A stretch of 64,000 bases of DNA from Eucommia ulmoides (taxonomy: Eukaryota > Streptophyta > Magnoliopsida > Garryales > Eucommiaceae), in the NCBI GenBank assembly GCA_016647705.1, contig CM028340.1, positions 14,089,001 to 14,153,000 on the forward strand, read 5' to 3'. This document shows positions 47,655-60,058 of the stretch, in pieces (position 1 is the stretch's first letter; every line of letters begins with the position of its first letter). Made by a program: the position numbers and the translations under genes. The notes below the pieces were generated by a model, which was not told the origin of the DNA, searched no databases, and saw nothing but the letters and a program-made list of their open reading frames with translations.

Positions 47655-49222
47655 TATTTTTTTTTTTTTTTTTTTTTTTTTTTCTATTTTTATCTTGATT
47701 TCTTTGTGCAGACATTAGGTTGATTTGTGTTAATTTAGGTTCTCTCTTTTGACTGATTTAATAATGGTTTCATCTTAACTTTTTTTGGTATGGGCCTTCG
47801 ATACACTACGAAGGTTACAGTTTAGAGCCGTTTGGATTCCCACGCCAACTGTTTTATAATTTGTGGTTGAGGTAGCATTATAGAAAATAATGATCTTTAT
47901 CATTGTGCATCATACTTGAGCAAGTTTTATGGAGGTGGATAAATTTAGTTTACACTATAATTGTAACATAAAAGTATTTAAAATAAAATATAAAATATAA
48001 ACAGTAATATAGATCTTGTATGCTTTTAAGAAATTTAGATGTGTATTCTAGTTGATAACTAGCAAATAAAAAAATTAAAAATAAAATAAAATCATGCAGT
48101 GTTCCTAAAGTTTTTGTCACATGTTGCTCTTTATGTTTAGATCCTGACCTTCATGGGTTTCGTCTTTATGGTTTTTACTGATGGTTCCCCAACTCAAATT
48201 GCAAACTGCAAATTACTAATTCATGATATGATATGTGGTTGCACCTCTGAAGTTAATCCAATTTTATGCTTTGTGCTTGAGTAATAACAATTAACAATCG
48301 TAATTTCCATGTTATTTTGAAGTTTTAATTTTTAATTATTTTTTTGGTTTCTAAAATATCAAGAGAAAATAAAATTAGAAAAAAAAAAAGAAAAAAGACA
48401 AGTACCGAAAAATAAAATGTCAAACTTGGGATCCTATTTATAAGGATACAATTTCTAATAGTTTATTTTAGAAGAAGGAAAAGAGTGAGTTATATATATG
48501 TTGGATTTCATTCTTTGTTATTATTTTTACATTAAAAAAAAAAATATCATAGGAAAGCACGATACAAGAATTTGTGCCTTTTAGCTGAGGTCGGCTTTGT
48601 CAACAAGGAAATGAAGCTCTTATTGAATTGTTTATTTGCACGCATTTATGCTTGGGTATTGCATTATCATTTGTCCAATGGATGGATGAGGCATGCCATT
48701 TGATATTTTACCCCTTTTTGCTACAGTCAAATGTGCTTAGTGAAGTGACAAAAATATAGATACTCATTTATTCACTTGCTTCTTAATGGTGTAGATTATC
48801 TAGATTGGGAGTATCTAATTTTATCTAATTTTTGCTTTTGAAGTTGTTGAATTTGTAGATGAGACAAAATACTTAAATTGTCTCATAGAGATATGTATTT
48901 CATTATCATTTCTCTCAATTTTTTTATTTACAAAAAAATAAGAATTTATATAAGAATTTCATGTTTAAAAATTTGAGCCAAAATTCTACATATTTGTCTT
49001 TTTTATACTACAATTTTTGTTGAAACTTTAAAACAAATAGAAAAATATACTAATCATATTTTCGTCATATGTCATTTTGTTCAAAATTTAAATGTAAAAA
49101 CCATTAAACAGTGATTCCTAGCTTAAAGTATATTTAATGGTCAATGACATTAATTACTCAAATTGAATAATTATTATAACAATTTACAAATTATATCGAA
49201 CTCCGTAAAAGAAATATCTAAT
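47069..49222. other. Intergenic, probably body of a Helitron-like element
   Basis: No gene seen. A TA microsatellite and T-run lie at 47608-47685. The rest is AT-rich. It lies upstream of a Helitron-like 3' end at 49251 and may be its interior; the 5' end was not located. Confidence 0.35.
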
Positions 49223-49251
49223 AGCCCACGCATATGCGGGCTTAAACCTAG
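49223..49251 (+). mobile_element. Helitron-like 3' end
   Basis: Hairpin AGCCCACGCATATGCGGGCT (49223-49242), a short AT spacer, then CTAG (49248-49251) next to T. Fits a plus-strand Helitron 3' terminus, though the spacer (5 bases) is shorter than the usual 10-12. Confidence 0.5.
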
Positions 49252-49674
49252 TTATATATTAAGGGGCAGAGTTTTTAATTTCGTATATTCTTCTCATCTT
49301 TATAATTGATTGATTTATCCTTACAATTGATTTGCAAATGACTTCTCTTCTTAATAATTGATTTGCAAATGCGATGCACATGCCCGACAATATTTATGTG
49401 GTACTTTTGGTGAAGAGTCCACCATTTCGAAATTTTAGCTCGTAAAATCTAAATTTTTTTGGTCTTTAATACCAAGTCCACCAAACTCATTTTGAACAAA
49501 AATGCTCACATTTCCTTGTCAAAATTTTCAAAAAAAATACTATATTTTTTCACCATTTGCAACTCTCGCAAAAAATGTCACAAAAATAATAATTTAATTT
49601 AAGAAACAAAATCAATCAATAATATGAAGTTGTTGAACTTAATCCCGTAATATTTAGATCATGTGATCGGCTAC
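49252..49674. other. AT-rich, no feature seen
   Basis: No reading frame, RNA gene or repeat end recognised. Confidence 0.4.
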
Positions 49675-50982
49675 TGATAGATTGATTTTATCTAAATATT
49701 TTCAATCCGAATTTGGTAGTTTTCGAGTGTTCTATTAGTATCTTCATTCATTTTTATTTGTTTTTATGCAAATCAATTGTTATAGGCAAAAACGGTTGAA
49801 AATCAAGCTTGTCGGTAGGACGTTGGTGAAGAAACGAGTGAAAAAAGAGCAAATGAGGCTTTCTGCATGCTACTTGCTACAGCGCCCAAGCCAAAGGCCC
49901 ACTGGCTCTTGCTCGCTGCAGCGAGCAACAACCAATGGTTGTTCTGACGTCTATTTGCTACAACGAGCTTCTGCTAGCTGCAGCGCCCAAATGCCAGCTG
50001 ATAATGCGCTTTTGTGATATTTTTAGGATATTTTGGTATTCTATTTATATCCCTCATTGTTCCATTGCCTAGGACGTTTTTGGAGCCCTAGAATCAGACC
50101 AAACAAGAGGAGAACATCATTGGAGAAGAGAAAACAATATTGGAGTGGATTTTGCTGAAGTGGAACCATCCACTTTTCAGATTTGGCTTTCCTTTCTTGT
50201 TTCTTTCTTTTATTATGAACTTTTGTTGGTTGTTTGATGATGTACATCTCATTTGTAGTTGAATATTTGGTTATGACCATGTGTAGCTAAACGTTTATTA
50301 TCTAGAGATTGATGTAGTTCACGAATATTATGTTTGAATAAATCTTTGTTTCGTTAATGGTTGTTCATCCCTATTTGATTGTGTTTACTGTTTTATTACT
50401 TTCATAGTATACTTGTTATGATATTATGGTTTTATTTGAGAATACGAGGTTTGACACTCGGGAGAGGTAATCCCGAATTCGGACTAGGTTTAAAACACAA
50501 CACAAAATTCTAATGTTTTGGGAGATTATTAGAATGTGTGCAATCCGTGAGGTTGGGGCAAGACGCATGTAATTGTTTAAACGTTAGATAGGGATATCGG
50601 TGTTGATGTGATTTCATATTCACTCACTTTATATTTGGGAGAGGTAGTGAGTGAGTTTTAGAAACCTACTTAGTTGAATAGATTGATAACCGTTAATGTA
50701 AATTAGACTAAATCAAGCACGTTTAAGTGAACAAAATTAATCCCTAGATAATTCATTCTCATAGAATTTATTCCAAATATTTTAGTTTAATTAGTTTTTA
50801 TATATAGCAAACACCTTTCAAATCTTAATCGTCTAGATAAAATTGAGTTATGTCAATTGTAGTACTTAGCTTGTTCTAACAATAAATCCTAATGGACGAT
50901 ACTCGATCTTCGGATCTATTTTATTACTTGTTAATCTCGTGCACTTGCGAGTAATTCAAAGCATATTAAAATAATCGCAACA
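49675..50982 (-). mobile_element. Solo LTR, CTGCAG-array family, copy 2
   Basis: About 1.31 kb, inverted relative to 32360-33723. Shared blocks run along its whole length, among them the GCAAGTGCACG start region, the CTCACTCAC and CTCTCCC segments, and the ACGGATTGCA segment. It runs from TGATAG (49675) to GCAACA (50982), with flanks GCTAC/ACTAC (four of five). The palindrome array is at 49870-49995, including the perfect GCTCGCTGCAGCGAGC. No coding. Confidence 0.75.
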
Positions 50983-51539
50983 ACTACTATTAAAAACTAA
51001 TAGAAGGTTATATACATCATTTGAATAAAACAGTTTGGACCTATTATAAAAAAATATATAAAAATGGATCAGGGCCAAACCTGGTAACTCGTTGAACAAC
51101 ATATTGGACTTGATATTTAATATGGGGGCCATTGGCAAAAAACCTATGTCGTAGTTACTAACCAAACAAACCTTCTAACCAAGCCGGGCCACCAATTTGT
51201 GTGGCCAAGCCCAACTTAAAAGGCCCAATTCCTATAATTTGATCAATTTGGATCTCGAAGTGGTGCGGGCCTTTTTGAAAAGCGACGCGGGCCATTTAAA
51301 AACTTTCTGTGACGCTTTTTCTTTTAATTATTATTTTAGTTATTTAGCACAATAATATTATCACTATTATATAATCAACAATTCCAATCCTTCTTTTATT
51401 TTATGGAAATTTTGTCTGCAGTACCAAATTGAAAAAAATAACTTTTGAAGGACTATGACTTTTTGGATCATCCCAAAAACCCCACGATTTTTTTTTTGCC
51501 AATTTTGTCTCTCGGTAAATTTGTTATTTACACATTCAT
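50983..51539. other. Intergenic, no gene
   Basis: AT-rich, with a short moderately GC-rich part (51180-51300) showing GGCCCA-type motifs. No element ends found. Confidence 0.4.
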
Positions 51540-52674
51540 GTCCCTCGGTGGGCCCCGCCGTCTCTCTCTCTCTGCTTGCAGTGGGTAGGCGGGCCCCACG
51601 TCTGCTCTTTCTCTCTCTCTCTCTCGGTTTGGACCCAAAAAGGGGCCCACTCCCTTTTCTCCCATTTTCATTTTACGCACTTTATTTAGCATTCTTTTAA
51701 TTTCAAACCCTCATTTCTTTATTTTTCAATTTCACACATTTTTCTTTATTCCATTTTTTTTTTTGTATTTTTGGAACAAATGAAATGAAATGAAACAAAA
51801 CAAATTCAGTTGTAAAATGAAGTATAATTGTTTATTTTTATTTTTTTTGTGGGACAATCAAAATGTCGTGTCTACAGCCTCTTCAAAATTTTCTGGATTT
51901 TTATAAATATTGGTGATCCGAATTACGGAACGGTCAAAATGTCGTGTCTTGCTTATTGATGGTTTGGTTTTCTGATTGCTTCCATTATGTGGATATTTAC
52001 TTAATTATATTTAGTAGATATCTACTTAATGAATATTTAAGTAGATTTTCATTTAATGAATATTTAAGTAGATATCCACTTAATTGATTTTTAAAATTAT
52101 TTTAAATGAATTTTTAATTTTTTTTTTTATATTTTAAAATGTTCATAGAATATTTAAGGATGTTTACTGTTGAATTGAGTGCTACTGTGTGAAGACAAGA
52201 TCTATATGGTTGAATGGATTAATACCATTAAGGAAATGTGAATCAAACGGATTAGTTTAAAAATTCAGTAGATATCTACTGATAAATAGACATCCTTAGT
52301 GGATATCTTCTTAATAGAACCAAAGTCGATAAAATGAAACAATGTAAGTATACTTTAGTAGATATCTTCTGAACATAACCAAAGTTGGCAAATGAAAACA
52401 ATGCTTATTAAGTTTTTTTTTTTTTTTAGTTATCTAAATTTCATGAAAAATGTGTTGATGGTTTGATTTTTTATTTGGATATCCACTTGATTATATTTTA
52501 GTAAATGAATATCCACTTGATATGTTTATAAATGGTTCGATTTTCTGATTGCTTCCATTTTGTAGATATCCACTTAATTGTATTCAGTAGATATCCACTT
52601 AATAGATATCTAAATAGATATTCACTTAATTGAATTTTAAAATTAATTTAAAGAATTTTTTAATTTAAACATAA

Positions 52675-52718
<44 letters not shown>

Positions 52719-52794
52719 TTTAAAATGTTCATAGAATATTTTAAAAAATAAACTAAAATTAAAATTAAAATAAGCGAAAAATAATGTAAGTGGA

Positions 52795-53060
52795 TATCTA
52801 CTGAAAATAAATTAAGTAGATATCTATAGAAAATAAATTAAGTTGATATCTACTAAACATTATAGAACTCACTGTGTTTCTACAAGACTTGTAGATGAAA
52901 TTAAGTAGATATCCACTAAACATTATAGAACTAATTGTGTTTCTACAAGACTTGTAGATATCTATTGAAAATAAATTAAGTAGATATCTACTGAATATTA
53001 TAAGACTCATTGTGTTTCTACAAGACTTGTAGGTGAAATTAAGTAGATATCCACTAAATT
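52795..53060. repeat. Tandem repeat in foldback centre
   Basis: Units of about 60-95 bp combine AAATTAAGTAGATATC with ACTAAACATTATAGAACT and TGTTTCTACAAGACTTGTAG; two to three copies. The repetitive frames they produce on the minus strand are not genes. Confidence 0.75.
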
Positions 53061-53236
53061 AAAAAATATCATAAAGTACCACTTACATTGTTCTTCAAGA
53101 GACAACTTTTTAAGGACTATCATTTTTTTACTCATCCCAAAAGTATTATCATATATATTCTCTCTAAAATACCATTCAATAGTTATAAAATTTACATAAA
53201 TGCCATTTTGGCAATTTTCTAACAAAATTCCTAAAA

Positions 53237-53238
<2 letters not shown>

Positions 53239-53331
<93 letters not shown>
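53239..53331. repeat. (TA)n microsatellite at foldback centre
   Basis: About 46 TA units close to the symmetry centre. A shorter TA run lies at 52679-52711. Confidence 0.95.
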
Positions 53332-53335
<4 letters not shown>

Positions 53336-54589
53336 TAGAATTTAACTTGCTTTCAATGTTTTCTCAAATTTTATTTTTTTAATAAAAATTTCAATTAATC
53401 TTATTTTTCTTAATTTTTTTTTTTTGTAATAGATATCCACTTACATTGTTTTTCACTTATTTTAATTTTAAATTTAGTTTATTTTTTTAAATATTCTATT
53501 AACATTTTAAAATATAAAAAAAATAAATATTAAATTATGTTTAAATTAAAAAATTCCTTTAAATTAATTTTAAAATTCAATTAAGTGAATATCTACAAAA
53601 TGGAAGCAATCAGAAAATCGGACCATCTATAAACATATCAAGTGGATATTCACTTACTAAAATATAATCAAGTGGATATCCAAATAAAAAATCGAACCAT
53701 CAACACATTTTTCAAGAAATTTGGATAACTCAATACAAAATGATCCACAAAAAAAAAAAAAAAAAAAAAGGAAAAAGAAAAAAAACAATAACTTAACAAG
53801 TATTGTTTTCATTTGCCAACTTTGGTTATGTTCAGAAGATATCTACTAAAGTATACTTACAATGTTTTATTTTGTCGACTTTGGTTCTATTCAGAAGATA
53901 TCCACTAAGGATGTCTATTCATCAGTAGATATCTACTGAATTTTTAAAATAATCCGTTTGATTCACATTTCCTTAATGGTATTAATCCATTCAACCATAT
54001 AGACATTGTCTTCACACAGTAGCACCCAATTCAACAGTAAATATTCTTAAATATTCTATGAACATTTTAAAATATATAAAAAAAAAATTAAATTAAAAAT
54101 TCATTTAAAATAATTTAAAAATCAATTAAGTGGATATCTACTTAAATATTCATTAAGTGAATATCTACTTAAATATATTCATTAAATAGATATCTACTAA
54201 ATATAATTAAGTAGATATCCACATAATGGAAGCAATCAGAAAACCAAACCATCAATAAATAAGACACGATATTTTGACCGTCCTGTAATTCGGATTGCCA
54301 ATATTTATTAAAATCCAGAAAATTTTGAAGAGGCTGTAGACACGACATTTTGACTGTCCCACAAAAAAATAAAAATAAATAATTATGCTTCATTTTACAG
54401 CTGAATTTGTTTTGTTTCATTTCATTTCATTTGTTCCAAAAATACGAAAAAAAGAAAAGAAAAAAGAAAAAGGTATGAAATTGAAAAATAAAGAAATGGG
54501 GGTTTGAAATTGAAAGAATGCTAAATAAAGGGAGTAAAATGAAAATGGGAGAAAAGGAAGTGGGCCCCTTTTGGGTCCAAACCGTGAGT

Positions 54590-55012
54590 GAGTGAGTGAG
54601 AGAGAGAGAGAGCGTTAAGAGAAGAGAGGAAAGAAGAGAGAGAGAGAGAGAGCAGGCATGGGGCCCGCCTGCCCACTGCCTGCAGAGAGAGGGCGGGGCC
54701 CACCTGTCCACTGCCTGCAGAGAGAGAAAGAGTGGTGAGAGAATAGAGGAAAGAGAGAGAGAGAGCAGGCGTGGGGCCCGCCTGCCCACTGCCTGAATAA
54801 AGAGAGAAAGATAGAGAGAGGGCGGGGCCCGCTTGTCCACTGCCTGCAGAGAGAGAAAGAGCGGTGAGAAGAGAGGAAAGAAAGAGAAAGAGAGAGCAGG
54901 CGTGGGGCCCACCTGCCTACTACTTGTAGAGAGAGAGAGAGAGGTGGCGGGGACCACCTGCCCACTGCCTGCATAGAGAGAAAGAGAGGCAGCAGGGCCC
55001 ACCGCTGTCGGC
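54590..55012. repeat. GC-rich minisatellite expanded in one arm
   Basis: About five units of GAGAGAG plus GCAGG, GTGGGGCCCGCCTGCCCACT and GCCTGCAGAGAGAG alternate in the right arm. The left arm (51545-51610) has only one to two. The long minus-strand frames across this block (Leu/Ser-rich) are repeat artefacts. Confidence 0.85.
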
Positions 55013-55342
55013 TGGTGTGTGTTATGAAGAAGGTAATTTTGTCATTACAAAATGTGAGTAGGACTCTCAACCAATTTGTTTTTTTTTTTTTTTTTTTTTT
55101 TTAAAATAGGAGTTAAAAATTTGTTTTTAATTGTATAGAAGTGGAAAAATTATTGGTTCTCCAAATAGGAGCTTTGGAGGAAAAAACCTTTATTTTATTT
55201 ACAATTAAATAATTAGATAATTTATTAATTATTATTAACTATTAAAAGTTTTGGTAGACGCTTTTCCTTTTAAATTTGGTTTCATTAGTTTAACTGCTAA
55301 AGTAAATAAATTTAAATGATTTTTTTTTCTTGTTCAAAAAAT
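55013..55342. other. AT-rich flank, no feature
   Basis: Contains a T-run (55080-55102) and nothing else recognised. Confidence 0.4.
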
Positions 55343-58300
55343 TGTTAGAATTTTTGGCTACTTTAATTGATTAATTAAAGTGAGACCCATTAATTAAATT
55401 AATCGGGTTAGTATCCCGTTGCGTTTCTTGTCGTTTGAGGATCATCGTAGTATATTTATATGCCAAAAATGATTGTGTTTTGAATAAGATTTTGATTCTC
55501 AAAGGAACCTACTTGAGATCGGTTGAAGGCTATTATAGATGAGCTGTCTCATATTACTTGGGAAAGGAAAACTTGAGCACCTTGTTAAAGTCTCAAGATA
55601 TAAGTTAAGTTGTAAATTGTAAGTTATCCCACATTAGTTGTGGAGGAAAATTTTAAGCTTGTATCAACTTATAAGTTGAGAATAAAGGCTAGCCACTAAT
55701 CAACAAACATTTAAACTCGAATCGGGCCAGGTTGGGTTTGGGTTAGATCAATCCGATTAATATTTGGATCGGGTTTGAGTCAGATTCGGGTCGGATCTGA
55801 TCTTAACCTACCAGAATAGTTTAAATTTTAATTAAGTGGCAGTTAAACAGTTAATTAACTGCTTAACAGTTAATTTTTAATTAGCAATAATGAACAAACA
55901 TGAAGGTTCATTAGTGATGATTTGCGTTAACGTTCACGCATACAGATATTGTTGGCCCAGTAGAATACCCAAGATGGAGGTGAATTGGGTAATTAAAAAT
56001 ATATCAGAATAAAAACTTAAATAAATCAAATAATTAATTTTAAGTCTAAATTAATTATTATCTTTATAACACAGCGGAATAATATTATTAATCTAAGCGC
56101 ACACCTAAACAACAAAAATAGCAAAGTAGTAATGTAGCACATAAAAGATTTATACTGGTTCACCAAGCTACTATTGGCTAATCCAGTCCACCGAACTCCA
56201 CGGAGGTTGCACCCAATAAAACCAAGATCTCTTTAAAGGTAGAAACCAAACCCACACACCGATTGTTTTACAAGCTCAGAATCAATCTTTACAATTTCCT
56301 TTTCCAAGGCTCAGGAATAACCTCTACTTTTTACAGGCTAAAGATTAACCTAACTCTTTTTATACCTTAGACTTAAGAATCAAAACCTCTCAAAACACTC
56401 GAAGTATCATTTTTCCAAGTAAGGATGGAACTTTTACAAATCACTCAAACTAATTCTATTCAGGAAGAATTACTACCTCAATCTCTTTACAGGAAGAGAT
56501 TGAAACCTGGTTACCCTTGATTAAATACCCGCAACAGTATTTAATCCGTCACAACTCACCAATACAAAAATTGATAAGAAGTAAATCTCACTCAGAGCTT
56601 CTACCACTCCAGATAAATAATAACTCGATTAATATCCCAACTAGTGATAGAAATATGTGAGATACAAAAATCAGATTTTAACAAGAACATGGGTAGCAAA
56701 TTGGAGCACGTAATCAGATTTAAGAAATTGTTTGTAAAAATATTTTCTTAAAAAATCAGAAACAATTTCTAAGATCAATTTCCAAACAATAAACAAATAA
56801 TGCAATGAAAGAATATAATTGGAAAGATCTCACCCGAAATCCATAGAATAATTAGATAAGCAATGTAACTTTAGATTCGGTCGCAGTAAAGATTAATTGC
56901 AATTGATTTTTAAGACCACACTTAGAATAACTCACAAACTCTCAGAAATATATCTCTTAGAAAAACTCACTCTTATGATATGATATGATTTCTCTCTTAT
57001 TTACTGCTTAATTTTGCTAATGAAATTTGCAGGTCTATTTAAAGGAACATGTAATCAGTCCTCTAACAGTTAGTTTACAAGTGTCGTGACAATTAAAAAC
57101 TCTTATAGATCCTTTATATCATAAGGACTTCATTTTGGTTCAATTACACTTAATAACAACTTTCAAAACTCTCAATTAAACCCCCAAAGTATTTCTCAAT
57201 CTAAATAAATAAGTATAAAATCTATTTCAAGTACCAAATTGAGAAACATTAATATTTAATGAACCATATTAAAATGATTTAATTAGTATATGAACCATAT
57301 CTTAAATATAGATAATATCCTAAAAATCCCTCTAAAATCCCAACAAAAAATGGCTACTTTTTGATATAATCTTGGATTAAACTGTATCTTGAAACAACTC
57401 GTTCAGTCGACTGCCCAACTCAGGTTGCAGCCAAACCATCGCCACGACGTGCATAGGTCGACCACCCGGTCGACTCACAGGTTCTGAGAGTTCAATATTA
57501 CTTCACTGGTCGACCTATCGGTCGACATGTTGATTCAGAGAGTTCAGCCTTCTTGGTCAGTCGACCTATCGGTCGACTTAGAGTATAGGATGTTACAGCT
57601 TCCATGTCCGGTCGACTCACCAGTCGACTACTGTGCTTGTATTTCTTATCTGAATACGTTTTTAACTTATTTTCTTTTACGATTTCATCCCTTTAACCAT
57701 TTGTTTCTCTTGATTAGCTCTACTAATATTCTTATATTCCATTTTAGTCATTTAAAATTATTTCTTCTTATTTCACATAGGAGCAAATAATTTAACTTAA
57801 TCAAAACACACATAAAAGATAAAATATATTTTGTGTCATAATGTGTGTTCCTAAATAGGATATTAAGAGTTAAGATTCACCTGAGTTGTTTTCCATAATT
57901 TCTTCAAACTTTTAATTTTTCTTCATCATCTTGACATCTTCATTTCTCATCCATTCAATTTGACGTCTTAATTACTGGAACTTTAAATCACTGAAACACT
58001 CAATTAAATATTAGTTCTATCAAAACATCAATACTTAATTGTTCATCAAAATCTTAGGATCAACAGATATATTTTCAAAGATTCATTCAATGGTGTCTTT
58101 CGGTCTTCCATAAATAGGAGGAGGCTTCACATTCATTTCAATTTGTCTTATTCACAACATTATCACTTCATATGACCACCAAAGCACAAAATATTTAGAA
58201 TTTTGTGAGGGTTCAAGTATAAGTTTAGTTAGTCAATTATTTTGGTTTTAAGTGCTTGTACCAGAAACTTGTATATCGTTGTACCTTGAGAAACAAACGT

Positions 58301-58380
58301 CCATTCAACTATTAGCATTAGTCTTGATCTACTCAACTCTATTCGTTGTTTCAACATCCGGATAAGTTTTATTTAAAGTT
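55343..58380 (+). mobile_element. LTR remnant interrupted by a solo LTR
   Basis: Starts TGTTAGAATTTTTGG, is split by 55950-58065, then continues with a TATA-like CATAAATAGGAGG (58098-58112) and a segment ATCGTTGTACCTTGAG, AAACAAACGTCCATTCAAC (about 58280-58318) related to 5730-5760 in the copia LTR. The right end is uncertain. Probably a copia-type LTR or solo LTR. Confidence 0.5.
55950..58065 (+). mobile_element. Solo LTR, GTCGAC-array family, copy 3
   Basis: 2,116 bp, TGTTGGCCC...GGATCAACA, with a perfect 5 bp duplication GATAT (55945-55949, 58066-58070). No coding and no second terminal repeat inside, so a solo LTR. Palindromes GGTCGACC, CAGTCGACTG and CGGTCGAC cluster at 57400-57630. Confidence 0.9.
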
Positions 58381-58399
58381 TATTTTATAGTTTCTGTTA

Positions 58400-59212
58400 C
58401 GTAAACGTTAATATATTCTGTCATTGTTAATTTTTATGTTTATGTTACGTAAATATTTACTTCTCTTCTCTATTGTTACCTCAGTTTCTGTTACGTGTTA
58501 CGATTCTGGTTTAGTATATATACTTTAGATTAATTTACATAATTTTCATATTTTAATTTTACTGCCCATACATGATAAGTTAATGTTCACATTAATAGTG
58601 TTTAACAATTATTAATTTTATTCCATGATTATTAGTATTTATTTTGAAATTTCAGTTATTATCACCAACAAAAATTCTATTTTATCTATTTTTGTAATTT
58701 ATTTAATCTATTTTTAACTTATTGTCTAATGCTTAATTTCTATTATTTAATAAATTAACTATAAATTTATACTTTTTAAAAATGTTGATAAATATGAATT
58801 CTTAACAAAACTTCTTACTATGATTATATTTGTTAATTTTTAAATAATTTTTTGATAATAACATTGCACTTGAAATGCAACATGCCCTTGAAGTTTTTAA
58901 CTATTACTTTTAACATTTTAAAATAAAGTTGTAATTTAAATTTATGATATAGTGCTAAAATTAGCAAGTAATAATGGATAATCTGGTTATTTCCATTTAA
59001 ATAGATTTAAAGTAAGTTTGTACTAGTTGATTGGCACTCATTTTTTTTTTTAAAAGTAATAATTTGATAAAAAATGCCATTAATTAAAAGCAAAAATAAA
59101 AATCAAAAGTGTGTGCGATCGTAAGAAATAATATCTTAGTATTATCCATGATATCTTATCCCTCAAACAAATATAGATGTTTAAAAAAAGCCAAGTGAAG
59201 AGATCTTAGTTA
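58400..59212. other. AT-rich, no gene
   Basis: Contains repeated GTTACGTAA motifs (58390-58500), perhaps a continuation of retroelement DNA, then plain AT-rich sequence. Confidence 0.4.
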
Positions 59213-60058
59213 GGAGTGTGCACGGTCGGGTAGGGGAAAAAATTAGGTCACTCGACACCCGACCCGAACAATATTCGGGTGAGGAAATAGTGGCCTAATT
59301 TAGATCGAATGATTGCTGGAAACTGATAGTGGGTGGGTCTGTAGGATAGCGGGCGGGTTAGGTCGGGTGAGGTTCGAGTAAGGTAGCTCAAGGAATCAAA
59401 ATCCCTGAAATAGAAATAAAAAACCCTAATGAAATTGAAATAAAAAAACCCTAATTGAAACAAAATTCAAAAACCCTAATCCATACAGAAATCAAAATCG
59501 AAGAGAAAAAAACAAATTAACAAAACATTAAATTCAAAAAACAAATAGAAGAACTCACCATCTTGAGCCTGATTTCAACAGTCGATTGCGTTTCTTACAA
59601 GTTTCACCATCAGAGAGAATAGTGTATTTTGTTTTGGAATTTGGATTTGAATCAAATACGAAGGCTACTAGAATAACTTGGAATGAAGAATCTTGATTTA
59701 TAGCCATTGTGGAAGGAGAATTAAAGACGATGACGAAAATCCTTGATGGAAGGGAGAGTTACGAGATTGAAATTGGTGAATTGAAGTGACAAAGAGAAAT
59801 CAATGAAAGGAATTGGAGAATTGAAGGTTTCGAAGTTTGCAATTCGCAAATCGAAGCATCATCAATGGACGCTGGAGTAAATAAGAGAATTGAAGGTTGA
59901 CTTCACTGCTGCTAAACTGAAATGAATGAAACCCTAGCAAATATCATATTTAAGTCTGCAATTGTCGGTCGGATCGGGTGTGGTCGGATGGGTTTGGATT
60001 AAACTCGTCATCCGACTCGCAAGTTCGGAAAAAATTGTTTTAACCCGTTGATGCACCC
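59213..60058. mobile_element. hAT-like non-autonomous element (tentative)
   Basis: Ends GGAGTGTGCACGGTCGGGT and AACCCGTTGATGCACCCC resemble the GGGTGTGCA...TGCACCCC termini of plant hAT MITEs. The interior has ACCCGACCCGAAC repeats and CCCTAAT repeats but no transposase. No clear 8 bp duplication, so the ends are provisional. Confidence 0.45.

Larger units (their letters stand above)
51540..55012. mobile_element. Giant foldback (long inverted-repeat) element
   Basis: The arms are inverted copies: left about 51540-52810, right about 53425-55012. Matching landmarks include CAAAATGTCGTGTCTACAGC (51865) against its complement near 54335, and CTGATTGCTTCCATT (51973, 52546) against AATGGAAGCAATCAG (53598, 54227). 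The centre (about 610 bp) holds a tandem repeat and a TA microsatellite. More than 20 GATATC-centred motifs are spread over arms and centre. No transposase or target duplication was identified, so the class is open (foldback or Mutator-related). Exact ends are uncertain. Confidence 0.75.

Noticed and set aside
52798-53225. Minus-strand frames with repeated FSRYLLN motif
   Set aside because: The repeats mirror the DNA tandem repeat in the foldback centre rather than protein repeats.
54427-55070. Leu/Ser-rich frames of up to 191 codons on the minus strand
   Set aside because: They are produced by the GC-rich/GA minisatellite in the foldback arm and show no domain or start context.
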